From Vibrio sinaloensis DSM 21326 (GTDB taxonomy: Bacteria > Pseudomonadota > Gammaproteobacteria > Enterobacterales > Vibrionaceae): a stretch of DNA of 64,000 nucleotides. The notes beneath the pieces are model-generated. The model searched no databases, had not been told where the DNA came from, and saw only the letters and a list, made by a program, of their open reading frames with translations. Positions 1-9,223 of the stretch are shown here, one piece after another. Position 1 is the first letter of the stretch; every line of letters starts with the position of its first letter. The stretch spans positions 62,001 to 126,000 of the forward strand of contig NZ_AEVT01000059.1 of the NCBI RefSeq assembly GCF_000189275.1. The letters run 5' to 3'. The translations under genes were made by a program, and so were the position numbers.

Positions 1-1
1 C

Positions 2-319
2 TTCAAAGGGTTTGCGACCGAATGTGGTTGGAAGCGCCTACCGGATATCTTACGTTATATGAAGGCCATTGAGCGTCGAATGGAGAAGTTACCGATTGAC
101 CCGAATAAAGACCGCCTGCAAATGCTAAAGATTGAATCGGTGACTAACGACTATAAAGAGCTGCTCAACAAAATTCCGAAGGGAGTGGCCGTACCGGAAA
201 ACGTCAAGGAAGTACGTTGGATGATCGAGGAGCTACGAGTCAGCTTCTTTGCTCAGCAACTGGGTACGCCATATCCTGTTTCTGATAAGCGAGTTAAAAA
301 CGCAATTGATGCTTGTTAG
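2..319 (+). CDS. hrpA: ATP-dependent RNA helicase HrpA, C-terminal end (partial)
   Basis: The open frame enters from the left edge (frame starting at base 2) and ends at TAG 317-319, so only about the last 105 residues are present. The visible tail resembles the extreme C-terminus of HrpA, the DEAH-box helicase acting on mRNA and stalled ribosomes; the helicase motifs lie outside the window. The internal ATG at 59 is not a start, because the frame is open and HrpA-like upstream of it. Identification rests on recalled similarity of the C-terminal stretch ending RVKNAIDAC, so it is likely but not certain. Confidence 0.8.
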   Translation, partial: FKGFATECGWKRLPDILRYMKAIERRMEKLPIDPNKDRLQMLKIESVTNDYKELLNKIPKGVAVPENVKEVRWMIEELRVSFFAQQLGTPYPVSDKRVKNAIDAC

Positions 320-421
320 GTATATAAATTGCATGCTAATTTAACGAGAGAGTTTTTTGACGGATTTGGCAGAGCTTTGCCGCGAGGCGCTCTACTAACG
401 GACTAAACAAGAAGGTTAACT

Positions 422-919
422 ATGAAAAAGACACTACTTGCGCTGGCTCTGATTGGCGCTTCAGCAACAGCTTCTGCGGACTCTTGGATTTACGGTAGTG
501 CAAGTGTCGGTCAAGCGGATCTTGGCGGTGAAACGGCTTCTTCGTACAATGTACACGTGGGCACTGGGATTTTGCCATTTATCGGCCTTGAAGCGGGTTA
601 CCAAACGTTTGGTGAGTTTTCTGGTGCACGTTATGACGGCAAAGACTTGGACCTAGAAGGTTCGGCCTTGTACTTTGCAGCAAAACCGAGCATCGATTTT
701 GGTCCGTTACATGTTTACGCGAAGGCGGGTCTGCATTCTTACAAGATTGAAGATAGCAGCGCTGACTTCAAAGAAGATGAAATCGATATGATGTATGGCA
801 TTGGCGCTGAGTATTTTATGGCGGGGCCAATTTCACTGGGTGCAAGCTACAGTGTGTTTTCTATGAAAGAAGACGACGTATCGAACTTCTCGCTTAACGC
901 GACGTTCCACTTCTTATAA
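422..919 (+). CDS. Small outer membrane beta-barrel protein (copy 1)
   Basis: This 165-residue protein has a clear signal peptide (MKKTLLALALIG...ASA, cleavage near residue 19) followed by short alternating amphipathic strands rich in Gly, Tyr and Phe, ending in NATFHFL. That pattern fits a small eight-stranded OmpX/OmpA-type barrel inserted in the outer membrane. AGAAGG lies 8-10 bases before the ATG. It is followed by a strong terminator and then by a clearly related second gene, so the pair is a tandem duplication. Specific function is unknown; small barrels of this type act in adhesion, stress tolerance or as minor porins. Confidence 0.8.
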   Translation: MKKTLLALALIGASATASADSWIYGSASVGQADLGGETASSYNVHVGTGILPFIGLEAGYQTFGEFSGARYDGKDLDLEGSALYFAAKPSIDFGPLHVYAKAGLHSYKIEDSSADFKEDEIDMMYGIGAEYFMAGPISLGASYSVFSMKEDDVSNFSLNATFHFL

Positions 920-940
920 TTTAGGCGTCATGTCTTATTA

Positions 941-970
941 AATACCCGGCAGTGTTGCTGGGTATTTTTA
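941..970 (+). terminator. Rho-independent terminator after barrel copy 1
   Basis: An 11-base stem beginning AATACCCGGCA pairs across a four-base loop with TGCTGGGTATT and runs into TTTTATTT. It separates the two tandem barrel genes, so they are probably independent transcripts. Confidence 0.85.
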
Positions 971-1010
971 TTTACCTTTATGGTTTTTGTTTTGTGTTTG
1001 GGGAAGAAAA

Positions 1011-1526
1011 ATGAAAAAAACACTTTTAGCTCTTATGCTTGTAGGCGTGTCGGCATCGGCATCGGCTGATTCTTGGTTATACGCTGGTGTACAAGGTGGT
1101 AAATCTAACCTTCAGAGTGAGAGTTCAACGGCTTACGGTTTTCACGTAGGTACTGGTATTCTTCCTATCATTGGTTTAGAAGCGGGTTACTTTAATCATG
1201 GCTCTATTGACGTAGAAGCTCGTAACACAGACGGAAGCGCTGATCTTTCTTCTTTCTATGCAGCGGCAAAGCCAAGCATCGATTTCGGTCCACTGCATAT
1301 TTACGCGAAAGGCGGCATTAATACGTTTAACGTTGAGTATTCAGGCGGCCTACGCTCTTTATCTGATGATTCTGGTGTTGGCCTAATGTACGGTGTGGGT
1401 GCTGAGTACAATATCTTGCCAGGTCTGACGATTGGTGCGAGCTACCAATCATTTGGTGTTGAACTGGATGGTGACGGTGAGAGCGTAGACAGCTACACGC
1501 TGAACGCGACGTTCCACTTCCTATAA
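1011..1526 (+). CDS. Small outer membrane beta-barrel protein (copy 2)
   Basis: 171 residues; paralogue of the gene just upstream. Shared features are the MKKTLLAL signal peptide, the block HVGTGILPIIGLEAGY, the block AAAKPSIDFGPLHIYAKGG and the end LNATFHFL. I chose ATG 1011 rather than the in-frame TTG at 987, because 1011 gives a signal peptide aligned with copy 1 and has GGGGAAG just before it. The most different parts lie between the conserved strands, as expected for surface loops. Location: outer membrane. Function unknown beyond the barrel class. Confidence 0.8.
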   Translation: MKKTLLALMLVGVSASASADSWLYAGVQGGKSNLQSESSTAYGFHVGTGILPIIGLEAGYFNHGSIDVEARNTDGSADLSSFYAAAKPSIDFGPLHIYAKGGINTFNVEYSGGLRSLSDDSGVGLMYGVGAEYNILPGLTIGASYQSFGVELDGDGESVDSYTLNATFHFL

Positions 1527-1543
1527 AAGACGTTTCCTAGTAG

Positions 1544-1576
1544 AAAGGCGACCATTTGGTCGCCTTTTTGTTTTTG
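1544..1576 (+). terminator. Rho-independent terminator after barrel copy 2
   Basis: AAAGGCGACC pairs with GGTCGCCTTT over a short loop, followed by TTGTTTTTG. A classic intrinsic terminator about 18 bases past the stop. Confidence 0.9.
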
Positions 1577-1684
1577 CACATTGACAAGTGCGTTTGCTTT
1601 GTTGATGACACAAGCTCTCAAAACGGGTGAATTCAACTAACCTTATAAAATGCATCAAGCTATCTTTCTGAATAGGGGAGAGGT

Positions 1685-2464
1685 ATGAGGTTAGTGTTGT
1701 TATTGCTCGTCAGTGCCATGACTACCGCTGCATGGGCATACAGTGATAATTTGGAACACCGCGTTGTCATTGCTACATCAAAAGACTTAAACAGCCCACA
1801 AACACGGTACTTAACCAAGGTATACCGGGTTGCCTTTGAACGTTTGGGCAAATCCATGTCTTTGCGCCACTGTCCTTCGAAGCGCTGCACTTCCAAATCA
1901 ACCAGTCTAAGAGTCGACGGGGAACTCTCACGGGTTTACGACTATCAAGATCGACATCCGGAGCTTGTGCGCGTTAGTGAACCTCATTGGTCATCTGGTT
2001 TTATTGCTCTTACCCTCAATGACAGTTTGTTGGTTGATGGCGTAGATTCTCTCATCGGCAGTGACTATCGAATTGATTACAAGCTAGGGAGTTATGGTAG
2101 CCAAGCCCTGTTATACACATTGGGTGAGCCTCCTCGATTGTATCCGGTCGAGTCGGTCGAACTCGGTATAAAACGCTTGCTCTACAATCGGAGCGATATG
2201 TTTATTGTCAGTGAAATGAACGCGTTAGAGCATTTGTCTTCGGAAAAAATGCAAGGGGAAGGATTGCGTTCGGCGGGGTACGTGAGTCGATTTTCCGCGC
2301 ATATGTACCTCAGCAAGGACCATCAAGAAATGGCAACTAATCTCGCCAAGGTATTAAGAGAGATGCGTGAAGAAAAGCTGCTAGAACAGTATTGGTATGA
2401 GGAGTTTAATCATAAATTCGCACCAACGTTTACTTCACCAAAGCAGATGATTGATGACTTCTAA
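1685..2464 (+). CDS. Periplasmic substrate-binding protein of the amino-acid type (SBP family 3)
   Basis: 259 residues with a signal peptide (about residues 1-18, ending AWA) and a mature part resembling single-domain family 3 solute-binding proteins, including a lobe-closing region around GSDYRIDYKLGSYGSQALLY and a C-terminal LREMREEKLLEQYW helix. GGGGAGAGGT precedes the ATG. No permease or ATPase genes lie nearby, so it is an orphan; in Vibrio such orphan proteins are often sensory or divergent binders rather than uptake components. Ligand cannot be inferred. Confidence 0.7.
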   Translation: MRLVLLLLVSAMTTAAWAYSDNLEHRVVIATSKDLNSPQTRYLTKVYRVAFERLGKSMSLRHCPSKRCTSKSTSLRVDGELSRVYDYQDRHPELVRVSEPHWSSGFIALTLNDSLLVDGVDSLIGSDYRIDYKLGSYGSQALLYTLGEPPRLYPVESVELGIKRLLYNRSDMFIVSEMNALEHLSSEKMQGEGLRSAGYVSRFSAHMYLSKDHQEMATNLAKVLREMREEKLLEQYWYEEFNHKFAPTFTSPKQMIDDF

Positions 2465-2509
2465 ATTTGCTAGAGTGGTAGATACGAGTAAATTAACGAG
2501 GAAGATTGG

Positions 2510-3124
2510 GTGAAGGAACACACACTCTATTATGTCTATGATCCTATGTGCTCATGGTGTTGGGGGTACAAACCGGTTTGGCAGCAAATCAAAACTGAGC
2601 TTGAAAAGTTGGTTTCTGTGCAATATGTCGTCGGTGGGTTAGCACCAGACAGCAATCAAGCTATGTCAGCGGAAATGCAGCAACAGATCGCCGCTTATTG
2701 GACGCGAATTGAGGCTTTGTTAGGGACTGAGTTCAATCATGACTTTTGGTTGGAGAACACACCAAGACGATCGACTTATCCTTCTTGCCGCGCGGCATTG
2801 GCAGCACGTAAGCAGGGTAAAGAGATCGAGATGATTGAGGGAATACAACAGGCTTACTATTTAGACGCCAAGAATCCAAGCGACGATGACATCTTACTGG
2901 AAGTCGCTGAGTCGATATCGCTTGATATTGATGCATTTGAACGAGACTATCGCTCTGACTCTCTCGAGCATGAATTTCAAAGAGAGCTGGAGTTTGCTCG
3001 CAGCATTGGTGGTAACAGTTTCCCGTCCCTATTTCTCACCACAGGTAAAGGCATCATCGAACTGCCAATTGATTATCAAAACCCTCAAGTCACCATCGCA
3101 CAAGTTCGTCAGCTGACAAACTAA
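2510..3124 (+). CDS. DsbA-family thioredoxin-fold protein (COG3531 type)
   Basis: 204 residues starting at GTG, with GAGGAAG a few bases upstream. The N-terminus reads YDPMCSWCWGYKPVW: a strand followed by the redox motif CSWC (residues about 15-18), as in DsbA/FrnE-like proteins. There is no signal peptide, so it is probably cytoplasmic. A cis-proline position is visible in GGNSFPSLFL near residue 170. Likely a protein-disulfide isomerase or glutathione-linked oxidoreductase; the substrate is unknown. Confidence 0.8.
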   Translation: MKEHTLYYVYDPMCSWCWGYKPVWQQIKTELEKLVSVQYVVGGLAPDSNQAMSAEMQQQIAAYWTRIEALLGTEFNHDFWLENTPRRSTYPSCRAALAARKQGKEIEMIEGIQQAYYLDAKNPSDDDILLEVAESISLDIDAFERDYRSDSLEHEFQRELEFARSIGGNSFPSLFLTTGKGIIELPIDYQNPQVTIAQVRQLTN

Positions 3125-3150
3125 AAAAGCCACTCTTAGGAGTGGCTTAC
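3125..3150. terminator. Hairpin with a T-tract only on the minus strand
   Basis: AAGCCACTCTTAGGAGTGGCTT is a perfect hairpin immediately after the DsbA-like gene. The A-run lies before it on the plus strand, so the U-tract would only be present in minus-strand RNA; on the plus strand termination would be weak. Orientation is therefore uncertain. Confidence 0.5.
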
Positions 3151-3326
3151 AAAACGTCTTATTTTATGCAATAAAAGCATCATTGTGGTGTAAAGAACAT
3201 AATTTGTTGAAACCATATATTTGACATGACTCGAGCCAGTATCGAAACGGAATATAACCACACTCCTCATATGTATTATAAATAGTGACTAATCCCACAT
3301 ATCAGTCACGTTTCGGATTCTCCAAT

Positions 3327-4067
3327 ATGAAGCCAAAATATATATATGCAATCGCAGTGCTTTTCCCATTATTTGGTTGCCAAAACATAGAAACTATTTT
3401 CCCTCCGGCGCATAAAGTGTTGGTGGTGGGGGATACTTTAGTTTATGAAGGTATGATCACGGGTGAAGCTGTGCTTGAGGCAATGCGGGTTGTAAATGAA
3501 AGCGACACACCAGTTAAAAAGCTTAAGATCACCAGTAGTGGCGGTAATATGGCGGTGGGCATTGAGTTTGGTTATTTTATTAAACAACACAACTTAGATG
3601 TAGAAGTGAGTGAGTTGTGTTTCTCTTCTTGTGCAAATTATGTTTTGTCGGCTGCAAAGAGCGTCGTGATTAACACTAATTCTTTGATTGGATGGCATGG
3701 AGGCAGTAATCAATCCGATGAACTTTGGGATTTAAGTGTGCCTAAGGAAGATAGACAAGAGTTTATGATCTATTTAAATCGATTGCGGATGAAAGAAAAG
3801 GTGTTTTTTAATTATGTTGGTGTCGACCAAGAAATCACGTCGTATGGTCAAACGCTAGAAAATAACTGCCAAACTCTCCAGAAAACGGATGGCTGGTATT
3901 ATTCCACAGAAGATCTTCACAGAATGGGTATTGAGAATTTTACTGTTAAAGGCAGCGGTTTGCTCAACGAAATAGAGTATAAAGATGATGGCGGAAAAAT
4001 TGACACGACAGGATTTAAAGGGAGAAAAGTGACATCCTGTTTGCAAGAAAACGTATTTGATACATAA
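3327..4067 (+). CDS. COG3904-like lipoprotein with a ClpP/crotonase-type fold (putative)
   Basis: About 246 residues from ATG 3327. The start codon of the longest frame (GTG 3285) adds 14 residues before the signal sequence, so 3327 is preferred. The N-terminus MKPKYIYAIAVLFPLFGC has a lipobox (LFGC), predicting a lipid-anchored periplasmic protein. The body holds ITSSGGNMAVGIEFGYFI, ELCFSSCANYVLSAAK and IGWHGG, the pattern of predicted periplasmic proteins related to the SppA/ClpP superfamily (COG3904). A Ser in the CxSSCA segment could be the nucleophile; protease activity is inference. The gene stands alone. Confidence 0.65.
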   Translation: MKPKYIYAIAVLFPLFGCQNIETIFPPAHKVLVVGDTLVYEGMITGEAVLEAMRVVNESDTPVKKLKITSSGGNMAVGIEFGYFIKQHNLDVEVSELCFSSCANYVLSAAKSVVINTNSLIGWHGGSNQSDELWDLSVPKEDRQEFMIYLNRLRMKEKVFFNYVGVDQEITSYGQTLENNCQTLQKTDGWYYSTEDLHRMGIENFTVKGSGLLNEIEYKDDGGKIDTTGFKGRKVTSCLQENVFDT

Positions 4068-4083
4068 CACTTATTTAAACGGT

Positions 4084-4116
4084 AAAAAAAGAGCTACTTA
4101 AAAGTAGCTCTTTAAT
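4084..4116. terminator. Bidirectional terminator between convergent genes
   Basis: AAAGAGCTACTT pairs with AAGTAGCTCTTT around a two-base loop, with A-run and T-run flanks. It can serve the lipoprotein gene (+) and the symporter gene (-). Confidence 0.85.
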
Positions 4117-4138
4117 TATGAAGGAAACGACTTATTGT

Positions 4139-5398
4139 CTATGCTTGCTGCTTTTGTAGCTCAGCTTCTTTCTCTTCATCTTCAATTAACGCATCAACGA
4201 TAACCGCACATGCAGCATCACCTGTGATGTTTAGCGCTGTACGAATCATGTCGAAAATACGGTCTAGAGCGAATAGAAGTGGTAGGCCTTCAATTGGAAT
4301 GCCTGCTGCCAGAAGTACAGCAACAACTAGGAATGATGGCCCCGGAACACCCGCCTGACCCACCGCGCCTAGAGTCGATGTTACGATGATTGCAATGTAA
4401 GCACCCATGCCTAAATCGATGTTGAACAGCTGGGCAAAGAAGATTGCGACTAGGCCGTAGTAAATCGCGTTACCAGACATGTTAATGGTAGCGCCAAGTG
4501 GCAGAACGAAAGATGCGGTAGAGTTCTTAACACGCAGTTCGTGCTCAACCGTGTCCATCGTTACAGGCAGTGTCGCCATTGAAGACGCTGTAGACAGTGC
4601 AACGGCTTGTGGCTTTTTCATCGCTGTTAGGAATTTCTTCGCTGACGTTTTAGTAAAGACGTGTACCATTGCAGGGTACACAACAAAGCCGAAGATAAGG
4701 ATTGCGGCAACGTAGACAACAAACAGCTTGAAGACCACCATAAGTGCGCCGAAGCCGAAGGTGCCAACCGCTTCTGCCATTAGACCAAATACACCGATTG
4801 GTGCAATGATCATCACTTTATTGATCATCCAAACCATTGCATCAACAATTGCATTTACGCCGTTGATGATCGGTTCACGTTTCTCTTTCGCTTGCTTAGA
4901 AATCGCAATACCAAAGAACATACAGAATACTAAAATCTGAAGGATGTTTGCTTCGTTAAGTGATTGGAAAACGTTGGTTGGGATCATACCAGTGATGGTT
5001 GCCCAGAAAGTAGGGAGTTCACCTTTTGAAGCGTATTCTGCAGAGAACATGCCTTCGACGCCTGAAACATCGATACCCATGCCCGGTTGAAATACTTCAC
5101 CCATGAATAGCGCAAGCGCTACCGCTAGAGCCGAAGTTAGACCGAAGTAACCTAGCGTTACGATGCCGACTTTACCCGCAGACTGGCTGTTACCTAGGCC
5201 TGCTGCACCAGAGATCAGTGCAACGGCAACCAAAGGGATCACCAGCATTTTGATTAAGTTAATGAAGATCGCACCCAGTGGAGCGAACATAGTGGCAGCA
5301 TCTCCCATGAAGGCACCAACGGCAGTACCTACAATCATGGCGATAACAACTTGCACGCCAATGTTGCTTAGCAAATTCTTTTCTTTTAACACTTCCAT
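4139..5398 (-). CDS. Dicarboxylate/amino acid:cation symporter (DAACS family)
   Basis: 419 residues with about eight hydrophobic membrane segments and two re-entrant hairpins. Family signatures are visible: the serine-rich ALSTASSMATLPVTM segment, GAVGQAGVPGPSFL, and the substrate/cation-binding DRIFDMIRTALNITGDA near residues 380-396. It imports glutamate, aspartate or C4-dicarboxylates with Na+ or H+ through the inner membrane. An AGAGGTT ribosome site precedes the ATG. It could be GltP- or DctA-like; length and the NITGD motif favour the glutamate/aspartate type, but substrate is not settled. Confidence 0.85.
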   Translation of the reverse strand: MEVLKEKNLLSNIGVQVVIAMIVGTAVGAFMGDAATMFAPLGAIFINLIKMLVIPLVAVALISGAAGLGNSQSAGKVGIVTLGYFGLTSALAVALALFMGEVFQPGMGIDVSGVEGMFSAEYASKGELPTFWATITGMIPTNVFQSLNEANILQILVFCMFFGIAISKQAKEKREPIINGVNAIVDAMVWMINKVMIIAPIGVFGLMAEAVGTFGFGALMVVFKLFVVYVAAILIFGFVVYPAMVHVFTKTSAKKFLTAMKKPQAVALSTASSMATLPVTMDTVEHELRVKNSTASFVLPLGATINMSGNAIYYGLVAIFFAQLFNIDLGMGAYIAIIVTSTLGAVGQAGVPGPSFLVVAVLLAAGIPIEGLPLLFALDRIFDMIRTALNITGDAACAVIVDALIEDEEKEAELQKQQA

Positions 5399-5670
5399 AA
5401 CCTCTGTGCTAATTATTTTTAAATATCCAGGACAACCATCTGAGCATATACCTCAAAATGGTTAATAATTTCGTCTCGCTTTTTACACGTTATTTTTACA
5501 ATTAGCAATACGTCTAGAGGTTGAGCGTGTTAATTAAAGACACTTTTATTGATAAGTGACAATTTTTTAGCCAATAGCAATCGTTTGCTATTGTTGCTGG
5601 GTATGTGTTTGTAGAAATAGATAGATGTTGCCTTATGCTGAGGGGAGGGGAACTTATTCGCTATGAATGT
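5399..5670. other. Intergenic stretch between the symporter gene and the trp terminator
   Basis: About 270 bases without a supportable gene. It should hold the symporter promoter on the minus strand, but no convincing -35/-10 pair or known operator stands out. A 61-codon minus-strand frame here (5530-5715) overlaps the trp terminator and is not credible. Confidence 0.5.
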
Positions 5671-5712
5671 TAAAAAAAAGATCGGTTTCTTTGCTAAGTA
5701 AGAAACCGATCT
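5671..5712 (-). terminator. Terminator of the trp operon
   Basis: On the minus strand AGATCGGTTTCTT pairs with AAGAAACCGATCT over an eight-base loop, followed by TTTTTTT. It lies about 25 bases past the trpA stop and ends the operon. Confidence 0.9.
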
Positions 5713-5737
5713 CATAGATGTTTAGATGGCTAACACG

Positions 5738-6544
5738 TTACTTCTGTGTTGCAGCCTTCATGGAAGATACAAAACTTGCGAGCTGATTTAACATCTCATC
5801 AGGTTGCTGGGTATTGGATTCAATGATTTTTACCACCGCAGACCCTGAAATTGCGCCAGCAGCCCCAGACTCAATCGCTTTTTTTACTTGCGCGGGTTCA
5901 GAGATACCAAAACCAAGTAGTGATGGTGGCGCATTGTATTGATTGAGTCTAGCTAACATATCACCGACAGGCATGTTGGCTTTTGTCTCTGCTCCTGTAA
6001 CGCCAGCGCGAGAAAGCAGGTAAGTGTATCCGCCTCCTAGTTTCGCTACGGACTCTAACGTCTCATCTGACGCGGTTGGTGGGGCAATGAAGATAGGTTC
6101 GATACCGTGCTTTTTCGCGGCGGCAACGAACTCTTCACTCTCATTGGTCGGAACGTCAGCGATGAGCACTGAATCAATGCCAGCCTCAGCGCAGCGCTGA
6201 TAGAAGTTGTCGATACCTCTGGCAAACACCAAGTTCGCGTACATCAGCAGGCCAATTGGTAATTCTGGATATTGAGCTCGGATCTTGCCAATGAGTTCAA
6301 AACAGATATCCGGAGTCGCGCCTGAATCAAGTGCACGGATGTTGGCGCCTTGAATGGTCGGGCCGTCAGCCAGTGGATCAGAAAATGGAATGCCGAGCTC
6401 TAGAGCATCTGCACCTGACTCAACGAGCGTCTGCATAATACGTAAAGACTGCTCAGGGTTAGGGTCACAAACCGTTACGAACGGAACAAATGCGCCTTGG
6501 CTTTTCTCGTTTAGGCGCTCAAACATCGCTTGGTAACGGTTCAT
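5738..6544 (-). CDS. trpA: Tryptophan synthase alpha subunit
   Basis: 268 residues, normal length. Cleaves indole-3-glycerol phosphate to indole and glyceraldehyde-3-phosphate in the alpha2-beta2 complex with TrpB. Catalytic Glu and Asp are visible in [17 protein letters not shown] (about residues 47-63), and the flexible loop RAGVTGAE and phosphate site GFGIS are present. Its ATG overlaps the trpB stop by one base (TAATG), giving translational coupling. Last gene of the operon before the terminator. Confidence 0.98.
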   Translation of the reverse strand: MNRYQAMFERLNEKSQGAFVPFVTVCDPNPEQSLRIMQTLVESGADALELGIPFSDPLADGPTIQGANIRALDSGATPDICFELIGKIRAQYPELPIGLLMYANLVFARGIDNFYQRCAEAGIDSVLIADVPTNESEEFVAAAKKHGIEPIFIAPPTASDETLESVAKLGGGYTYLLSRAGVTGAETKANMPVGDMLARLNQYNAPPSLLGFGISEPAQVKKAIESGAAGAISGSAVVKIIESNTQQPDEMLNQLASFVSSMKAATQK

Positions 6545-7734
6545 TAGATGACTCCTTTTTCTTCTAAGATGGCGTGAACAGTGAAGATGTCTTTGTCACC
6601 ACGGCCAGACAAGTTAACGACTAACAGCTGTTCTTTCTCTGGGTTTTGTCGCGCCATACGCAGTGCGTGGGCTAGGGCATGTGACGACTCAAGAGCCGGG
6701 ATGATGCCTTCGCTGCGAGCAAGTTCTTGGAAAGCTTCTAATGCTTCGTCGTCGGTGACGTTATCGTATTCAGCGCGGCCAATCGCATTTAGATGTGCAT
6801 GCTGTGGGCCAACCGATGGGAAGTCGAGACCCGCTGAAACCGAGTAGGATTCTTCAACCTGACCATTAGGATCTTGCATCAGTGGCGCTTTCATACCAAA
6901 GAAGATTCCCGTTTTGCCGTGTTTAAGCGGTGCGCCGTGTTGGTCGGTGTCTATGCCCTTACCAGCAGGTTCAACACCAATCAGTCGAACGCTTTCTTCT
7001 TCGATAAAGTCTGCAAACATGCCGATCGCATTTGAGCCACCACCAACACAAGCAATGACAGCGTCTGGCAAGCGACCTTCACGTGCAAGGATCTGGTTTT
7101 TCGTCTCCTCACCGATCATGCGCTGAAAATCGCGCACTATGGTCGGGAATGGGTGAGGGCCTGCTGCGGTTCCAAGCAAGTAGTGCGCTTCTTCGTAGCT
7201 TGCTGACCAGTCTCGAAGCGCTTCGTTACACGCATCTTTCAAGGTTGCTGAGCCAGAGTGAACAGGGATCACTTCTGCACCCATTAGTTTCATACGGAAA
7301 ACGTTCGGGCTTTGGCGTTCTACATCTTTCGCACCCATATAAACGCGACATTTAAGGCCTAGTAGCGCACACGCAAGTGCCGTTGCAACACCGTGTTGAC
7401 CGGCACCCGTTTCAGCGATGATTTCTTCTTTACCCATACGCTTAGCCAATAGAGCCTGACCGAGTACTTGGTTAGTCTTGTGTGCCCCACCGTGCAGCAG
7501 ATCTTCACGCTTTAAGTACAGCTTGGTTTTGGTGCCTTTGGTTAGGTTACGCGTTAGAGTCAGCGCGGTTGGACGGCCTGCATATTCTTGTAGTAACCCC
7601 ATGAACTCACTGCGAAACTCAGGGTCTGCTTGCGCGTCGATAAAAGCTTGTTCTAGCTGCTCAAGCGCTGGAACCAAAATCTGTGGTACGTATTGACCAC
7701 CGTATTCACCAAAGTAGGCATCTAATTTTGCCAT
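6544..7734 (-). CDS. trpB: Tryptophan synthase beta subunit
   Basis: 396 residues. PLP enzyme condensing indole and L-serine to tryptophan. The PLP lysine is in [13 protein letters not shown] (about residue 86), the conserved [13 protein letters not shown] follows, and the PLP phosphate loop is [10 protein letters not shown]. Starts [17 protein letters not shown] as TrpB usually does. A 42-base gap separates it from trpCF, and it overlaps trpA by one base. Confidence 0.99.
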   Translation of the reverse strand: MAKLDAYFGEYGGQYVPQILVPALEQLEQAFIDAQADPEFRSEFMGLLQEYAGRPTALTLTRNLTKGTKTKLYLKREDLLHGGAHKTNQVLGQALLAKRMGKEEIIAETGAGQHGVATALACALLGLKCRVYMGAKDVERQSPNVFRMKLMGAEVIPVHSGSATLKDACNEALRDWSASYEEAHYLLGTAAGPHPFPTIVRDFQRMIGEETKNQILAREGRLPDAVIACVGGGSNAIGMFADFIEEESVRLIGVEPAGKGIDTDQHGAPLKHGKTGIFFGMKAPLMQDPNGQVEESYSVSAGLDFPSVGPQHAHLNAIGRAEYDNVTDDEALEAFQELARSEGIIPALESSHALAHALRMARQNPEKEQLLVVNLSGRGDKDIFTVHAILEEKGVI

Positions 7735-7776
7735 GATTCAATTCCTTCAATTCATTGTCAGCCGAATGCTCAGCTG

Positions 7777-9204
7777 TTAGTAATCTCTTATCGCTGCAAA
7801 TGCGTCTTGCAACTTTTGTGTGTCTTTTTTACCAGGGGAAAGCTCAACGCCTGAATTCAAATCTAAACCTAGGCAACCGTGCTGAGCGGCTTTTTGCGCG
7901 TTGAATGGATTAATACCTCCCGCCAACATCACTTGTTCGGGTTGAGCGATCAGAGACCAATCAAACACCAACCCAGTACCACCAGTTTGGTTGCCGACTT
8001 TAGTATCTAAAAGGTGGCGAGTGACACCTTCAGCGATAAGTTCTGGCACTTGATCAGTCACGCCATACGCTTTCCAAATTTCAACTTCGTCCGATAACTG
8101 AGCTTTTAATTGAGAGACGAAAGCCTGATCTTCATCGCCATGTAACTGAACCGCCGCAAGCCCCAGCTCGTTAACGCGTTCCACAATCAACTCAATCGAA
8201 TGGTTTTGGAAGACACCGACATAATTCAATGGGGCACCGCTCATGGTTAAACGAGCCATTTCGAGGTCGACAAATCGTTTAGATTGCTCAACAAAGATCA
8301 ATCCACCAAATACCGCACCGGCTTGATAGGCTTTCGCAGCATCGTCAGGGTGGGTCAAGCCACACACTTTGTTTTCACCTAGGGTGACTTTGCGAACGGC
8401 AAGCTCGAGGTTTTTTTCTGCCATTAATGAGCTACCGATAAGGAAGCCATCTGCATAAGCGGCCAAATCACGCACTTGTTGGTGAGTATAAATTCCGGAC
8501 TCTGAAATCACAGTCGCGTTTGGTGCGAGTTCACGAATTGTCGGCGCAAGCTCTTTAGTGCGATTGAGGTCTGTACTTAAGTCTCTCAGGTTGCGGTTAT
8601 TAATCCCAATAACCTTAGCGCCAAGTTTTACTGCACGATGTAACTCTTCTTCATTACTGACTTCCGTCAGAATCCCCATGTTCAATGAGTGAGCGACCGA
8701 CTCCAGCGCTTGGTATTGCGCGTCATCCAGTACTGATAGCATCAGTAATATGGCGTCCGCTTGGTAGTAACGCGCCAGGTAGACCTGATAGGTGTCGACC
8801 ATAAAGTCTTTACATAAGACAGGTTGCTTTACTTGATTACGTACCTGAGGTAAAAACTCGAAGTCACCTTGGAAATATTTCTCGTCTGTTAACACTGAGA
8901 TTGCATCGGCGTGATTGTTGTAAACAGAAGCGATGTAGTCGAGGTCAAAGTCTTCACGGATCAAGCCTTTCGAAGGCGAAGCTTTTTTACATTCTGTGAT
9001 GAACGCGGTTTTGCCTTGGGCAAGCGCATCGTAGAAGCTTCGGTCAGATTGAGATAGTTCGGACTGAAAGCCTGCTAATGGCTGGGCAGACTTGCGATCG
9101 GCGACCCACTGGTATTTGTCGTTAACTATCTTAGCTAATACCTCGGCCATCTTGGCTTCATTTACCGAAACATGTTCAGACAGTTGTTCAGTTGATTGAG
9201 TCAT
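7777..9204 (-). CDS. trpCF: Bifunctional indole-3-glycerol phosphate synthase / phosphoribosylanthranilate isomerase
   Basis: 475 residues: an N-terminal TrpC (beta/alpha)8 barrel (about residues 25-275, with FITECKKASPSKG and CKDFMVD) fused to a TrpF barrel (about 280-475, with CGLTHPDDA, VQLHGDE, LAGGINPFNA and LDLNSGVE). It performs the isomerase and ring-closing steps between TrpD and TrpA. The fusion is the usual arrangement in enterics and vibrios. Nineteen bases separate it from trpD. Confidence 0.98.
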   Translation of the reverse strand: MTQSTEQLSEHVSVNEAKMAEVLAKIVNDKYQWVADRKSAQPLAGFQSELSQSDRSFYDALAQGKTAFITECKKASPSKGLIREDFDLDYIASVYNNHADAISVLTDEKYFQGDFEFLPQVRNQVKQPVLCKDFMVDTYQVYLARYYQADAILLMLSVLDDAQYQALESVAHSLNMGILTEVSNEEELHRAVKLGAKVIGINNRNLRDLSTDLNRTKELAPTIRELAPNATVISESGIYTHQQVRDLAAYADGFLIGSSLMAEKNLELAVRKVTLGENKVCGLTHPDDAAKAYQAGAVFGGLIFVEQSKRFVDLEMARLTMSGAPLNYVGVFQNHSIELIVERVNELGLAAVQLHGDEDQAFVSQLKAQLSDEVEIWKAYGVTDQVPELIAEGVTRHLLDTKVGNQTGGTGLVFDWSLIAQPEQVMLAGGINPFNAQKAAQHGCLGLDLNSGVELSPGKKDTQKLQDAFAAIRDY

Positions 9205-9223
9205 TGCGAAACCTTTGTTGTTA

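Noticed and set aside
5530..5715. 61-codon minus-strand frame between the symporter and trpA
   Set aside because: It runs through the trp operon terminator, has no ribosome site, and its composition (Phe/Ser/Lys runs) is that of AT-rich intergenic DNA.
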